A stretch of DNA of 29,517 bases from Ophiothrix spiculata (GCA_000969725.1 JXSR01S034636.1); one strand, 5' to 3'. Numbered from the stretch's first letter, positions 1 through 11,105 are shown. Notes: generated from the sequence alone by a model not told the origin. A program made the numbers and translations.

Positions 1-2714
1 AAGACCAATAGACTATAGTTTATTTGAAAATATATGTAGAACATTCTACAAAACATTTAAGCCATATCTATCGTAAAGTAATGAGTTTGTGCCAAATGAT
101 CGTTTTCCTGTAGATCAATATCACAGAAATATCACAGAAGCTTCTTCTGACACTCAAGGCGAAAACTTTGGACTACTTGGGATGAAATGGAACTAGAAAT
201 AGAAAGACACCAATAACGTTGGGTGGATATTTAAGATTCCCTCCTGGGAACTCTCAAATATAGGTTATTAACAAATTGATCACGTAACTTCGCAGAATAT
301 ATGTGTCTCATCTAAATTTAGAATGGCCATGATATCTTAATGTCTATTTGTGAGAAATATTTGGGTGAATAAACAGGTATGTAGTTTTTATTTAGATTTG
401 ATGGGTTATCCAGCTAGGTCTAAAGTCATGGTAAAATTTGTGGTTTGCAATTTCAAGCCTATTAAACGCTAATGGTACTTGACATTACCTTTATTGATAA
501 ACCTGTATTTTTGAAGCTATCACCATTCTGAGGTATATAATGTTCCAAACATTTGTCAACGATTGTACCTTTACAAGGTACGCAGTATAAATGTCAGAAG
601 GATATTTTTAATATTTCGGAAAATCGTCAGTTTAAAGTCCTTATGGAACCTTGGTGTTATATCCAGCTGGTTGTGTTGTCCTTAAACAATGAATCTTAAA
701 TGGATTGAGAGTTGATGCCACAAGCACCCAGCTGCATGATACAAACCCTCTTATAAAAATGGACTTTTTACTTCAAGATATAGCCTATTTATATATCTAT
801 TTGTATTCCCTATATTTGTTACTTAGAGTTTAGAGGCAGTCACGTTATTTTAAATTGAGATCAATTCTTTTTTTAAATGGGATTGGAAACTAACCACAAC
901 CTTTTGATACGTACTATGTCCACGGCAAGCCTTTTAGTTGAACGTTTTAGTTGGTTTTATATTCGTTCATCATACTCTTACTAATAATATTGTAAGGTAG
1001 ATTTACATGTAAAGATAATAATAATTCCATAACAACGTAAACAGGATTTCTGAAATCAACAAAGGACGATATGGAATAAAGAAGGATTTTTTTCTTTTTG
1101 AAGAATATAGGGGGTTGTAAAAATATTAGTAAGCTGTATTGTAATTGTAAACTGGTATTTCGTTTGTGTTCAATGTTTAAAGTTTGAACAGGAAAGTGTG
1201 TTGTGATTTTGAACAGTAGCTCTGTACACTCAGTGGACGGAAGCATAGTACAAAACATATTGTAATTTTGGTGTTTGCAAGTATACGGCGTTCAGAGTTA
1301 AGTTTCTATTTTTTCTCTAGCCGCGCTATGTAACCAAAGTGTATTGCTTTATGCATTCAAAAATAATGGCGTAAGCTTATTTTGCCCCCAAAACAATTTG
1401 TAGGTTGTTTTGGCACAATGAGTGAATGTAGATTTTGAATAAATGGCTTCCGAAGTAAAAAATAAGGGGAATGAAATTGGTATGTATTTAGTGACTTGTT
1501 CCCAGTTTACATCTTTAGATCGCTTTATTTTAGATTAGCCCAAATGCTCAGTTACATACACAAATCGGTTGCATCTGACACCATCTTAATTGATAACCAA
1601 AAATTAATTGAAAAACGTTCTTTAACTATTAAATCCAGATGTACCAGACAAATCATATAATTAGGTAGGCAAAATCATTTAAAAGATAAGTACATTGCTT
1701 TATAATATATATATAGACCATTCCTATAATTGACGTATTTTTGCCGCCGACACCTTTGTTTTTGTTAGGCATTTTATTTTGTATCGCCCGTGTTATAGTA
1801 TGCATGTACAGAGTAATATACATTTGCTATCTGATAATAGTTCTTAAATTTTGGATCATTAACAAATTGCGTTTTCAAAATACAATACTTTTTGTTTAAA
1901 TTACATATAGAAGTCTACGGGAAACCTCTACTTTTAATAATATATAGACCTGTCTTTGCCTGTAACAAATAAATGCATTATTTTTTTTTCTTGAAATTTG
2001 CAGGATTCTTTATCCATGCTTAGAGCTACTCAGTAATCTTTTTTTCGTTTTATGAGTCGAGCTAGTTTATTAAATGTCCTACATTTACCTGCTTTAGAAA
2101 CAAGAATGCCAAGGTATAGCCACTCATATAAAAGCCATGTATAAAATCAGGTTATGCATCGTTGCATCACTACTTGACACTCAGATTCGTACAGAATCAG
2201 TCACGATGAATCACGTGATACCATACTTTGCCTCGCTATGAATACGGCTATCCCGCAATTATCAAATATGCAGTTAAAGGTATGGTCATACAATGTCTGT
2301 ACTGATTGAGAAAAATTTACTTTTAAAAGAGGTGACTATTTAATTAACAACTTCTTAGTCCACACTAGATTTTACCATTCCACCATTTTATTTTAGAACA
2401 CGAAAGACATACATATGTCTAAGGGCATAAATGGAGAAATGAGTTACTTGGAGTTGTCCAGGATATTAACATTGTATATTGTGCATATTGTAACATTCTT
2501 GTTGGCAGGTTATTATTACATTATGTCATTATTGACATATTGATATTTGGCTACTTTCCAACATCAGTCAAAGTAACAACAATCTGGACTAGTTTTATAA
2601 AGATATTCAAATAAATGTGTCTGTTCATCTCGGAATAGCTGTAAATCTGTAAAACTTTATTTTTTGTGTGCAATTCTTAATCTTGCTGCAAAGTTTCATT
2701 TGAAGAATATGAAT
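1..2714. other. Noncoding stretch, nothing recognised
   Basis: AT-rich sequence with frequent stops in every frame. The longest open frame is a 103-codon minus-strand frame at 947-1258. It is rich in Phe, Ile and Leu, covers an A/T homopolymer run near 1087-1099 and shows no domain I recognise, so I treat it as chance. I did not find convincing similarity to the duplicated segments further along the window. No tRNA-like, transposon or splice-defined exon signal was seen. Confidence 0.6.
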
Positions 2715-2959
2715 CTTATTGTTGTTTCAAATAATTCTCGGACACGAAAATTTAGAGCCTTGTGTAACACAACTGCATGTGCATTTAACACGAGTACACA
2801 ACGCTTTTCAGGCATGCGCGATGTCACGGTAGTGTAGATTACTGATTGGAAACGGTGTTGCGTACTTGCCGGTGTCCCGTTCTTGTCTCAACTTGTGGAT
2901 ACGCGGTGGCTGCGTTCAGAAATCATTTTCGTGTCCGAAATTTATTTGAAACAATAATA
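2715..2959. mobile_element. MITE-like inverted-repeat element, about 245 bp
   Basis: The left arm at about 2715-2752 and the right arm at about 2925-2959 are inverted copies of each other over about 36 bases. The shared core is TCGGACACGAAAAT, with TTGTTTCAAATAA outside it. The roughly 170 bases between the arms are richer in G and C than the surroundings and contain no open frame. The arrangement fits a non-autonomous DNA transposon. No clear target-site duplication was identified, so the superfamily is unknown. Confidence 0.65.
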
Positions 2960-2996
2960 GTATGAAAAATACCTATTAATTTGAGGAACCCGAGGC

Positions 2997-3023
2997 TGCA
3001 TTTACGACTGGTTGGAGATGAAC
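2997..3023 (+). repeat. Motif N, copy 1 (TGCATTTACGACTGG...)
   Basis: This 27-base stretch matches 18012-18038 closely and 21425-21454 more loosely. The shared pattern is TTTACG(A/G)CTG, then GTTTGGGATGAAC or close variants. Flanking similarity falls off quickly on both sides. It may be a short remnant of a longer dispersed repeat; its function is unknown. Confidence 0.45.
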
Positions 3024-3119
3024 GGTCACAAATGTTCAATTCCAAGAACATGAACCTATAGTTATTTAAGTTAACCATAGATGCGATGTCACGGATAGTA
3101 TGAACCAAATGATTGTACT

Positions 3120-3378
3120 TTTTACTTGATAAAAATACTTTACACATAATAATTATGTTACCAGTGCATATAATATAGTATGGATTATTGTAAAAAATGT
3201 TTTGCAAAAATCCAAAGGTTTTAAAAGTTTGACATTTTTACAGAAGCACTTTCAAGCTAAGCACGAAGTTTGTATGAAAGACATGTGAATAATATTAAAT
3301 GACTTATTAAGACATCTCATTCACTCACTTCAGCATATTTTTCATAATTGAGTTCTCATAAGTACATGTCTTAATGTC
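3120..3378. repeat. Paralogous segment A1 (matches 8820-9075)
   Basis: Colinear with 8820-9075. Shared landmarks include AATTATGTTA, GTATGGATT, GGTTTTAAAAGTTT, GCACTTTCAA, AAGACATCTCATTCACT and ATAAGTACATG followed by CTTAA. Identity is roughly 75-80% by eye with small indels and no common reading frame. It marks the left part of the A/B segmental duplication. Similarity stops at the TTAA near 3374, exactly where the B copy runs into its inverted block. Confidence 0.75.
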
Positions 3379-3974
3379 GAATTTTGCATTTAAATACTTC
3401 GGTAATATTAATTCGATGAAAAGGCTTAAAATCTTTTTAACACGCTTGTTCTTAATTCAACCCATTAACACCCATTACAAATGCAAATAAATTGCATATT
3501 AGTTGAATTAAATGAACCTGTTATGCGTTAACTCCCTAATTGAATCACATTTGATGACAAACTATAATTGCTGTAATTAGTCTCATACAAAGAGACTAAA
3601 ATGTAAAAGCAAGAGTACAAATCTATATAATATTTAGCATTATGTTTAAATATTAAGTTCAAATTAAAATGAAAATCTTTGCATAAAAATCATCATTTGT
3701 GATTAATTTGAATGTAAAAGTTATTGAAATACAGTAAATCGTCTAGTTGAAGTATAAAAAAATCATTTTATTTCACCACTTTTCCAATGCACTAATTTGA
3801 TGATTGCTCATGTTTACTAGCGTACTTAGAATAATTATGTCCATTGCATAAAAGTAAAGAAATGTTGTTTAGAGCCGGAACGGAAGGTTCAACGATACTT
3901 AGATAGAAAGGATAACATTACAAGTTCAACAGATTCCAAACGGATTTTTAAATCGTACGTAGACATAAGGGTAA
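3379..3974. other. AT-rich spacer in copy A
   Basis: AT-rich noncoding sequence between paralogous blocks A1 and A2, with no open frame of note. It has no clear partner in copy B; 9830-10098 occupies a similar position, but I could not align the two convincingly. Confidence 0.5.
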
Positions 3975-5134
3975 ATACTCTCCATCTGCTCAGGAAAATG
4001 TGAATCCTAATTACATTAAATTGCCGTATATTTCATTGTTATATAAAAATTGCAATATTTACCTCGATGGAATGCTCAATTTGCAATCAAATTATACGAA
4101 TACTTATATTAGACAGAATGTAGATATATGATGTTCAAAGCAGACAATACAGAGCTCAAACGGAGAGATTTATCACTCAACAACAACACCACATATGTGT
4201 CCCGTCATATCAATAGGTACCTTAATATCGGCATAGTTTGTTACGAGATACGGGCCATTGAAGCTGAGCATAGTCAAAAATCGCGTCCAAGGTCGAATTT
4301 CTAATTTTATTGGAAACGTTACCTTTGGAGTGTATATAATCACATCAATCAGGTTTCAAAATCGCAAACATTAGAAAAAGGTGTAAAAATCCAAGATAAA
4401 AATCCCCTCTCCATCAAAGATTTACTCAAAAACTGATCATTAGATCCATTGCAAGTCGCCAAAGACATCGTGAATCCAGGTTAAATGCAGCGAATCCAGG
4501 GTCAAATAATGCATGAATATGAAGGTTATGACTTACTCAACATGTGTGCAAAATGTGGTGACGATACGATTTTGGTAACTACCCGTTGCTATGGAGATTC
4601 AGTGAAGCACTATTTATGTGCAGAACAAAATTGGTAAATTTGAGTACACAAACTTCAAACATGATTTTCTCAGAACTACCTTTTTCGGACTCAGCCATAG
4701 GCCTTTCAGAGATTTGACTATAACTTTGAAACCGAACATCCTAAAAACAAAAGGAAGGTGTCATTTTAAAGCTTGAAGTCTCAGCTTTAAGATTAGACCA
4801 AAAAATTATTTTTGATTTTGCCACCCTTAAGGTACCTTTTGATATGACGGGTCACATATATGTATAAAATATTATTTGTAATTCAGTAAGAAGTATCAAG
4901 CCTATAAATCTGTCAACATTTGAAAACAATTCAATTGTCCGAACATCATGAAATTATGAGGTTTCGGCGAAGAAAGCGTCTACTCTTTTGAAGTAATCTT
5001 TTGACTGATCACTGTGAAATCGCTAGTAGAAATTCATGTATAAACTTGAGACTCTATTCAATATGTATGCCAAAATTATGTTTATAATATGTGGGTAAGT
5101 AGGCAACAAATTGCAGCAAACATGACTTTCCGCC
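3975..5134 (-). repeat. Paralogous block A2, inverted relative to 9075-9830
   Basis: Read on the minus strand, this block aligns with 9075-9830. Landmarks in plus orientation are GCTCAGGAAAATGTGAATCC (near 3990), GGAATGCTCAATTTG (near 4070), GAGCTCAAAC (near 4152), GTATAAAATATTATTTGTAATTC (split by the transposon edge near 4863), GGTTTCGGCGAA (near 4960) and GTAAGTAGG with TTGCAGCAAACATG (near 5095-5125). All of these appear as reverse complements in copy B. The 653-bp transposon at 4200-4852 is present only here, and the tRNA-like part of the B copy is absent here. The block ends near 5133, where direct A/B similarity resumes. Confidence 0.75.
4190..4862. mobile_element. Non-autonomous DNA transposon (4200-4852) with about 10-bp target duplication
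   Basis: The ends are inverted repeats of about 25 bp: TCCCGTCATATCAATAGG and onward from 4200, and the complement ending TTTTGATATGACGGGT at 4852. Flanks 4190-4199 (CACATATGTG) and 4853-4862 (CACATATATG) match at 9 of 10 positions, so they look like a target-site duplication. Copy B, read in reverse, has a single CACAT-type sequence running straight into TTATAAAATATTATTTG, as expected of an empty site. The 653-bp interior has no transposase frame. A 9-10 bp duplication is typical of Mutator-like elements, but I assign no superfamily. The interior includes CCGTTGCTATGGAGA, similar to the X-box-like site at 20587. Confidence 0.75.
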
Positions 5135-5745
5135 TTTTTGATGCCTTCTTATATCGAGTGCCAACCGTAAATTGTTCTGCATAAAACGTCAAATAAATGC
5201 CTTTTAGGTTAAATATCTTTCAGTTAAAACACTAATTCAATTTCCGTCTATCTATGCCTTCCCATAGGCATTTATTACATGTAATTGAATTCTAAGCATA
5301 GGTATCTATCAATTTTCGTATGTATAGTTGATTGTAATGAATAGCATAAAGCAAATAGCATAGGTATTATGGTGGCAGGTAACTTAAACATTTTATTAAC
5401 TTATTGTTGTGTACCTAAAAGAGAATATATTATCTACCAGTGGCTTGCTGTCGATATCTCGAAAGTTTAGATAGATCAACTACCGTATGTTATGAGATTG
5501 CAAGGAAGCACCTTTTATTTAAGAGTAATCTAATCCCAATTAATCTAGGATGTTTGATATCATTTTTTATTTCAAAATACATATTTGATCTAGAGAGCGC
5601 GCACGATCATGGACTACACAATCCCTCTTGTCAAACTTATAAGGAAGAAACGATAAAAGCTAATCTGCAAATACACCATAAGGGATTAGAAGTCGTTGAG
5701 TATATAGTAGGTGACGTAAAAGGCTGGGTAGTTTTACACTGACCA
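5135..5745. repeat. Paralogous segment A3 (matches 10098-10380 and 11100-11475)
   Basis: Direct similarity to copy B begins at GATGCCTTCT. It includes a well-kept stretch around 5225-5385 (AATTCAATTTCCGTCTATC, then ATGCCTTC and CATAGGCATTTA) matching 10213-10365. B then has an extra 700 or so bases, and similarity resumes here at AAAGAGAAT. The 100-codon open frame at 5440-5742 lies in the second half. Its counterpart in B is broken by indels and stops, which argues against it being a gene. Confidence 0.7.
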
Positions 5746-6749
5746 GATTGTACATCACCACACCTTCAAAGCATTCTACCTTTTCAGAATTGAGATATAG
5801 CAAGTTTTATCTTTTTTGGATCTCTCAAGATAATACACATAAAAAAGGCAAAAATCAAATGAAGAAGTTAACTCTACATTATGAAAAGTTGTTTTTTTCA
5901 TGGATATTTTTCAACAACATCCCATGTTTTAAGTTGAAAATCCGATTGTGGCATAGTATTTTCAAGCCGATGTCAATCGCTTGACAATATCTTTTAATTG
6001 ACATTATAGTTTAAACAAATAAAAGTAAAACTTCTGAGAGTGATGTTGTTCCCCCTCCTTCTTCTTTATTTGAAATGCCAGATCCGATACAGATTTGTGA
6101 TTAAATACATTTATCGTAGATGGCATTCAAAATTGGTCTTTTTTCAATTACGATACATAATTGTGCAGATTTGTTGAATTAACTTACCAAATCTCGAATT
6201 TGAAAAGTATTCAAATTCTTACTATACTTATTTTACCAACATTTATCTCGGCAAGAAGAACATTTTTAAAAAGAACAATTCCGTGCAAGAACATTAAATT
6301 TGAATTAAAGCAATGTAGTTGACGGTAATAAACCAGCTACATTTTAAAGGATAGAACTAAAGTAAAAAAAATTATGGAAATGATCTAATCAAGTCTGCAA
6401 ACGTATTGATATCAACAAAAATTTAAAATACAGCCCACAGTGTTAAGAATTCAGTGCTCTGAATTAAATGGATCTTTTTTGATATCGTTTAATCAACTTG
6501 AAGCAAACCTTTAGAGAATTGATGTAATATCTATAATTTATTACTTCAGTAAGACTTTATTTTTATGACTGCAAGTAAACAAAAAACAAGAAAACATTTT
6601 AATCAAATGAATTTTTCAAAGAAAAACAGAAAGATGAAATCGAAAGGGATGTTTGAATTAACATTTTAAAATCAATGAAAAATATGTAGAAACATTTGAG
6701 CTGACAGCATACATTTTATGTCTTAAGAATATCATTCCTCTAACAACAA
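5746..6749. other. AT-rich spacer in copy A
   Basis: AT-rich noncoding sequence with A and T homopolymer runs. Open frames are short (one of 78 codons at 5748-5984) and have no recognisable content. I could not align it with the shorter corresponding interval of copy B (about 11476-11724). Confidence 0.5.
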
Positions 6750-7210
6750 TCTAGTTCGTTCAAATTTATCTTTTTCATATAATTCCACCTTCACATCTTG
6801 TTTCTGAAACCACATTTTTGTATGCTAAACTGTCACTTAGAGCTTGTTTCTTAAGAGGGGTAGGTGATCTCCTATTGTACAAAAATGCGCAGTCCTCCGT
6901 TTCTATCTCTCCACCTCAATTGACATGATTGACTAAAAGTAAAGTGCATCAAGTACCTTAATGATGAATTCAATACAAAGTCCATACTACATTATTAATT
7001 TAAATTTAATTTGATAGACAAGTCGGATAATATGTCGAAAAAACGGTCATTTTGTAAACATTCAACTTACCCATATACTTGAAAACTCATCTTTCAAATA
7101 ATCTTATGGTTTTTTCCTCCCCACCCTCTATCATACATTACCTAAACAAACGGTAAGTGTGATTAGATCAGCTTAATGCACTAGCAGTAAACAGCGCAAG
7201 TGTCCTGTTT
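6750..7210. repeat. Paralogous segment A4 (matches 11985-12295)
   Basis: Shared landmarks with copy B are TTGTTTCTTAAGAG/TTGAGAG, the CCTCAATTGAC block, AAGTAAAGT, CTTAATGATGAAT, CTTGAAA with AACTCATCTTTCAAAT, CATACATTACCTAA and GATCAGCTTAATGCACTAGC. The last block (7170-7210) is nearly identical to 12245-12285 and is also recognisable at about 20990-21035 in copy D. The match ends at GTCCTGTTTT, where the PLE relic begins; B continues with GTTAACCTTCTTAAGAAC. Confidence 0.75.
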
Positions 7211-8090
7211 TAGATACAGCCCGCTGTGTTTCCCAGTTCTCTTTCATTGGTCCTTAGGTTGCACAAAGTGTTAACGGAGCGTCATATGAGGTTTGAAAGC
7301 CGTGGCGATATTATGCTTACTGTAGATTCTTTGGAGTTTTTCGGAGACGCCGTGGACACCGGGTAGGACGACCATGCCTTTAGATGGTTTACTATCTTTG
7401 GATCTGGCTTTCTTGGTTTTATTTTCCTTAGATGTTGCACTTTACTGATGGTCCAGCTGGGATAGTTACACCTTTATAGCGCCTTGTTGTATTTCTAGCT
7501 CTTTGTCTCTAGGTTCAGTAACTATGCGGTCTGTCCTGTCCATGAGAGTTCTAACAACTGTGAGTTTGTGTTGCAGAGGATGGTGGGAGTTGAAGTTGAG
7601 GTATTGATCTGTATGTGTTGGTTTCTGGTATATGAGTAGTTTAATACTGCCGTTTGGTCTGCCGTCTGCGAGTGATTAGAGTGTCCAGGAATGATTTGAT
7701 TGTCTTTCTCCTTCTCATGAGTGAACTGTATGTTTCCGGTAGGCTCAAGCTGGTTGAGATATTCTGTAAGGGTGGGTGCGGGTGCGTTTGTGAAGATCTT
7801 TGTCTAACTTGAGGCGGCTTCTAATGATGTTAAGTGTCTCGTCGATGGGAACATTAGTGAACAAGAAAATGCGAATTAAAAATGTCTCCATCTTCAAACA
7901 AAACTTTGCTGAGATCTTCTGCAAGTTGTTACACCGGAACTGGATGTTGTCACAGAAGCCATCATATACATGTGATCAAGGGACCAGCCAAATAGGTCTC
8001 GAAACGTCATAGCTCCAAAACGTGAGTAAAATGGATGTGTTTCAAGAAACATTTTACTTATTCTACTTAAACTATTCTGATAAACCTTTT
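7211..8090 (-). pseudogene. Penelope-like retroelement relic: broken reverse transcriptase and linker
   Basis: Read on the minus strand with several frame changes, this translates to a degraded PLE polyprotein. In order it shows a remnant of the upstream RT region, LFTNVPIDETL (near 7840), a thumb-like block with KPTHTDQYLNFNSHHPL and VVRTLMDRTDR (7490-7625), and the RT-endonuclease linker with VVLPGVHGVSEKLQRIYSKH then TAFKPHMTLR (about 7270-7390). PLE reverse transcriptases copy element RNA at nicked DNA. The catalytic YVDD region is missing through an internal deletion near 7790, and the sequence stops before the Cys-rich and GIY-YIG endonuclease part. At least two frameshifts and several in-frame stops make it inactive. 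Copy B lacks it, so it is an insertion specific to copy A or was lost from B. The lower edge at about 7211 is clear; the upper edge is approximate. Confidence 0.85.
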
Positions 8091-8099
8091 CAAGATTCA

Positions 8100-8504
8100 A
8101 GTTGGTTGGTTAATATTATTATCTTTTCCTATAAATAACAATGCAAACATGACCTATGTTCATATGTTCTTTGCAATTTCGGGAAATATCTAAATGTCCA
8201 AGCAATGTTGATTTATGATTGCAAATTTTGAGAGACATTATTTGCTAGTTGCTCTACATTAGGAATAATCACTTTTACTCAAGTCATATTCAAAGTTCAG
8301 ATTCAAATTCAGAGTTTAAATCAAGTTCACATCAAATTCATAAACATATCATATTGGGGAGTAATTATTGTTTTATATCACATGTATCTTGTACGATGTA
8401 GTATATTGTCATAACATTAAAATAAATAGCGTCATAAGCAAAGAATTTTATCTCGTCCAAATCATATCAAAATATTCCGTAGAGTACTCATTCATTATAC
8501 GAAA
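8100..8504. repeat. Paralogous segment A5, left part of the module region (matches 12330-12830)
   Basis: After the PLE relic, similarity to copy B resumes with the ACATGACCTATGTTCAT block, a GATTGCA block near 8217, then TTCACATCAAATTCATAAACAT near 8322. Copy D carries the same order at about 21540-21900. In B and D the second block reads TTTCTGATTGCAG, resembling a splice acceptor, but in A it is TTTATGATTGCAAA, so no conserved exon boundary can be claimed. Confidence 0.65.
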
Positions 8505-8730
8505 GAGTGTTAATTTTCAGAATCAGAATGATTTTTGGGCCTCAAGCGCGTATTTATACAGAGTACACCTTGCGTAGAATAAACAGCTCCTTTACTTTAA
8601 ACCCACGCTATGTGCTATCAGGAGTATCTTAATACCGCAATAGTGACCACAATAGGGACTATAATATAGAACCCATGGGGTTGATTGGTTAATGATAGAT
8701 GGGGAGTTTTATCACAAATTGAGCTAGAAG
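8505..8730. repeat. Module M, copy 1 of 4
   Basis: This roughly 225-bp module contains ACACCTTGCGTAGAATAAACA (start near 8564), GCTATCAGGAGT, AATACCGCAATAGTGAC, a C-run/G-run quasi-palindrome (CCCATGGGG), GTTGATTGG and a relic of ATGGATGGGAG. The same order of blocks appears at about 12835, 21905 and 29025. This copy is the most divergent at its right end. It has no open frame shared by all copies. The repeated order suggests that a larger segment was duplicated several times. Confidence 0.75.
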
Positions 8731-8819
8731 AAAAGGTGTTAGCGCACAAAACCTTTAACCAGTATTTTTGACATTTTTTAAACAAGTTAACATCAAAAAT
8801 AATCATTAGAGATGATTTT

Positions 8820-9075
8820 TTGGAACTTGTTAAAATAAAAATCTTGGTACACATGATTATGTTAGCAATGCATATTACAATGTAGTATGGATTTACAAAA
8901 AAGAAATAGCAAGGTTTTAAAAGTTTACAAGTTTACAAGAGCACTTTCAAACTAAGCACAAAGTTTTTATAACAGGCATATGTATGATATTCATTAAATG
9001 ACTAATTAAGACATCTCATTCACTTAATTAAACATATATAGTGTTAAATAAACACTTCATAAGTACATGCCTTAA
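8820..9075. repeat. Paralogous segment B1 (matches 3120-3378)
   Basis: Direct paralogue of the segment at 3120-3378; the landmarks are given in that entry. It stops at CCTTAA near 9074, where the inverted block begins. No gene is seen in it. Confidence 0.75.
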
Positions 9076-9830
9076 GGCTACAGTCCCTAAATGGGTGCCA
9101 ATTTTGCCAACGGCATCTTTACTGCAAGTTTTTACCTACTTACACATATCAGAGTAATACAATTTTTGGCGTACATATGTAATAGAGTCTTTAGTTTACA
9201 CATGAGACTTTAGTAGTGATTTGACGTCCATTATCAAGGTCAAAATTACGTCAATAAACTGTTTCGAAAAATTTACACCTTTTTCGCCGAAACCTTAAAT
9301 TTTATGATGTTCGAACGACTCGCCTGTTTTCATTTGACAGATTGTAGGCTTGATACTTTTTATTGAATTACAAATAATATTTTATAAATGTGTTGTGTTG
9401 AATTTGAAGGATAATGTAACAAACCCGCGATGTTTTGCCCGAAAAACCTGGCGTGAATTATGACTCTGAGTTTGCCCTGTTTGAGCTGTGAATAGCCTGA
9501 TTTTAGTATCTACATTATCTACATTTTGTCTGATAAACGCATTCTCATAATTAACTTACAAATTGAGCATTCCAATAAGGCAAAAATTGCAATTTTTATG
9601 TAAACAAAAGAAAATTACGGCATTCTAATGTTTATGTTTTAGATTTTAGTTCACCATCTCAACGCTGCCTTGATAGCTCAGCGGTAGATCTCTCGCTTCG
9701 TAATGCATGACTAACCCCCGCCATAATCCATGGCTCGAGTCCCCGCAAAGGCAGTTGAAACTATTTATCTTTTCATGATTGAAAAATAGTTGGGATTCAC
9801 ATTTTCCTGAGCATGTGGATTCCTGCTAAA
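9075..9830 (+). repeat. Inverted paralogous block B2 with tRNA-like sequence
   Basis: Reverse-complement counterpart of 3975-5134. Landmarks are CTTTACTGCAAG and CCTACTTACACATAT near 9120-9150, TTCGCCGAAACC near 9282, ATTACAAATAATATTTTATAA near 9365, TGTTTGAGCTG near 9480, CAAATTGAGCATTCC near 9560 and GGATTCACATTTTCC near 9793. It lacks the 653-bp transposon present in A and instead contains a tRNA-like sequence at 9664-9755. A shorter block at about 14007-14398 shares both its left part (CCTTAAGGCTAC, then TACTGCAAGTTT) and its right part (TATCTTTTCATGATT). This suggests a dispersed repeat family rather than a simple local inversion. Confidence 0.7.
9664..9755 (+). repeat. tRNA-derived (SINE-like) sequence
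   Basis: GCTGCCT at 9664 and AGGCAGT at 9749-9755 can pair as a 7-bp acceptor-like stem. An A-box-like TAGCTCAGCGGTAGA follows at about 9674, and a B-box-like GGCTCGAGTCC lies near 9732. An anticodon-loop-like TTCGTAA suggests descent from a tRNA-Thr(CGT), but the anticodon and T stems do not close properly. At 92 bases it is also too long. It is therefore a tRNA pseudogene or SINE head, not a working tRNA. The downstream TATCTTTTCATGATT is shared with the 14.2-kb copy. Confidence 0.65.
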
Positions 9831-10097
9831 CGAAGCTTTTTGGTCCGGAAATAACGTACAATCTTACTCCAATATTGTGACAAGATACATTATGGCTTGG
9901 TGGGTTACTTGATCGCACCCGCATTAACATTTACAATATTCTATCATGGCCACCAGGAAAAATTAACAGAAACAAAAAAGAGATGGGAGTGAGAAGTCAA
10001 ACAAATTCCCTTAAAGTTCCTAAATACATTACATTAGACAAGATTCGGTTCCCATGTCTATTAAATAGGTAGTGTAAATCAAGGCTTTAACATAATT
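9831..10097. other. Spacer in copy B, nothing recognised
   Basis: Noncoding sequence between the inverted block and the point where direct A/B similarity resumes at GATGCCTTCT. No open frame or repeat was recognised. Confidence 0.5.
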
Positions 10098-10380
10098 TGA
10101 TGCCTTCTTTAATCAAGTGCCAATGGTGAATTTTTTTGCATAAAATGTCAAATAAATCAACCTATTACCTGACTAAAGTAAGTTAATGCTTTTCCGAATA
10201 AATTTCTTTCAGTTTAAACACTAATTCAATTTCCGTCTATCTATGCCTTCACATAGGCATTTACAACATGTAATCGAATTCTGTGCATAAGTAACTATCA
10301 ATTGTTGTATATATAGCTGATTGTAATAAATAGCACGAAGCAAATAGCATATGATGGTAACAGGTAAGAACAAAACGATG
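10098..10380. repeat. Paralogous segment B3a (matches 5135-5395)
   Basis: Direct paralogue of the left part of segment A3, about 80% identical by eye in its best stretch (10213-10365). The minus-strand 61-codon frame across it is not kept in A. Confidence 0.75.
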
Positions 10381-11105
10381 TTAATATCATATTTTGCGAG
10401 AATCAAAGAACTATTAGAAACTGTATGTGAGGTTTTTTTTTAACGAACCAAAAAAACAGAGATTGGATTGTATTTGAATTTTTTCATAATTTAACTTTGA
10501 CTTCAATTTCCTTTAATATGAAGTCATTAACCCGCTGTTCGATTGATACACTTTCCCTGAAGTTGATAATCACTTAAAAGCATTGTTCAAACCTCACTTG
10601 AACAAAAATGGAGTTCTTCCTAGTATTTCATTTATAAGGTTTTATTAAAGGGTGGTTACATTTAATGACACGATCAGGAGAAATGACTCACATGTCGGTA
10701 ATTTTAAATTGTCCTTTTTTCTTAAAAGCTAAGTTTGCTTTATAAGTTCTACATTTTGATCCAAGCGCCATCAGAATTGGTCATCTACCTTTAGGGATAT
10801 GATAATGATAATTCTGTGCCCTTAAATCAATGAAAAACAAAGAATTTCTGTTTTTATTGTTCTGTATCTCAAAATCACTATTTCCGACATCCGACTCAAT
10901 CCCCTTGATTACATGTCTAAACATTGTTATATATCTCAATTTAGCATTACCTTGAAGATACATTTGCCGTTATGATTTAGGAAGTTTTAATGTGTTATGT
11001 GTAGATATACACGGTAAATGAACAACATGTTTTAAGATAATATCATTTACATGCACCATAATCTCTTGGTGCAGTTAATTTATTTTCTATGATTTACCAT
11101 ATTTT
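10381..11105. other. Extra sequence in copy B relative to A
   Basis: About 720 bases interrupt the A/B alignment. The interruption is bracketed by GGTAACAGGTAA on the left and CTGGCAGGTTA on the right; A has a single GGTGGCAGGTAA at the corresponding point. The interior is AT-rich with a T run at about 10433 and no frame longer than 60 codons. It may be an old insertion with a duplicated target, or a deletion in A. I recognise no transposon ends. Confidence 0.45.

Noticed and set aside
947-1258. 103-codon minus-strand open frame
   Set aside because: Low-complexity, contains a Lys run from a homopolymer, no domain and no paralogue support.
5440-5742. 100-codon plus-strand open frame in copy A
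   Set aside because: The homologous stretch of copy B has indels and stops, so the frame is not under selection. The start codon context and composition are ordinary.
9664-9755. Functional tRNA-Thr gene
   Set aside because: Acceptor-like ends pair, but the anticodon stem and T stem do not, and there are about 18 extra bases.
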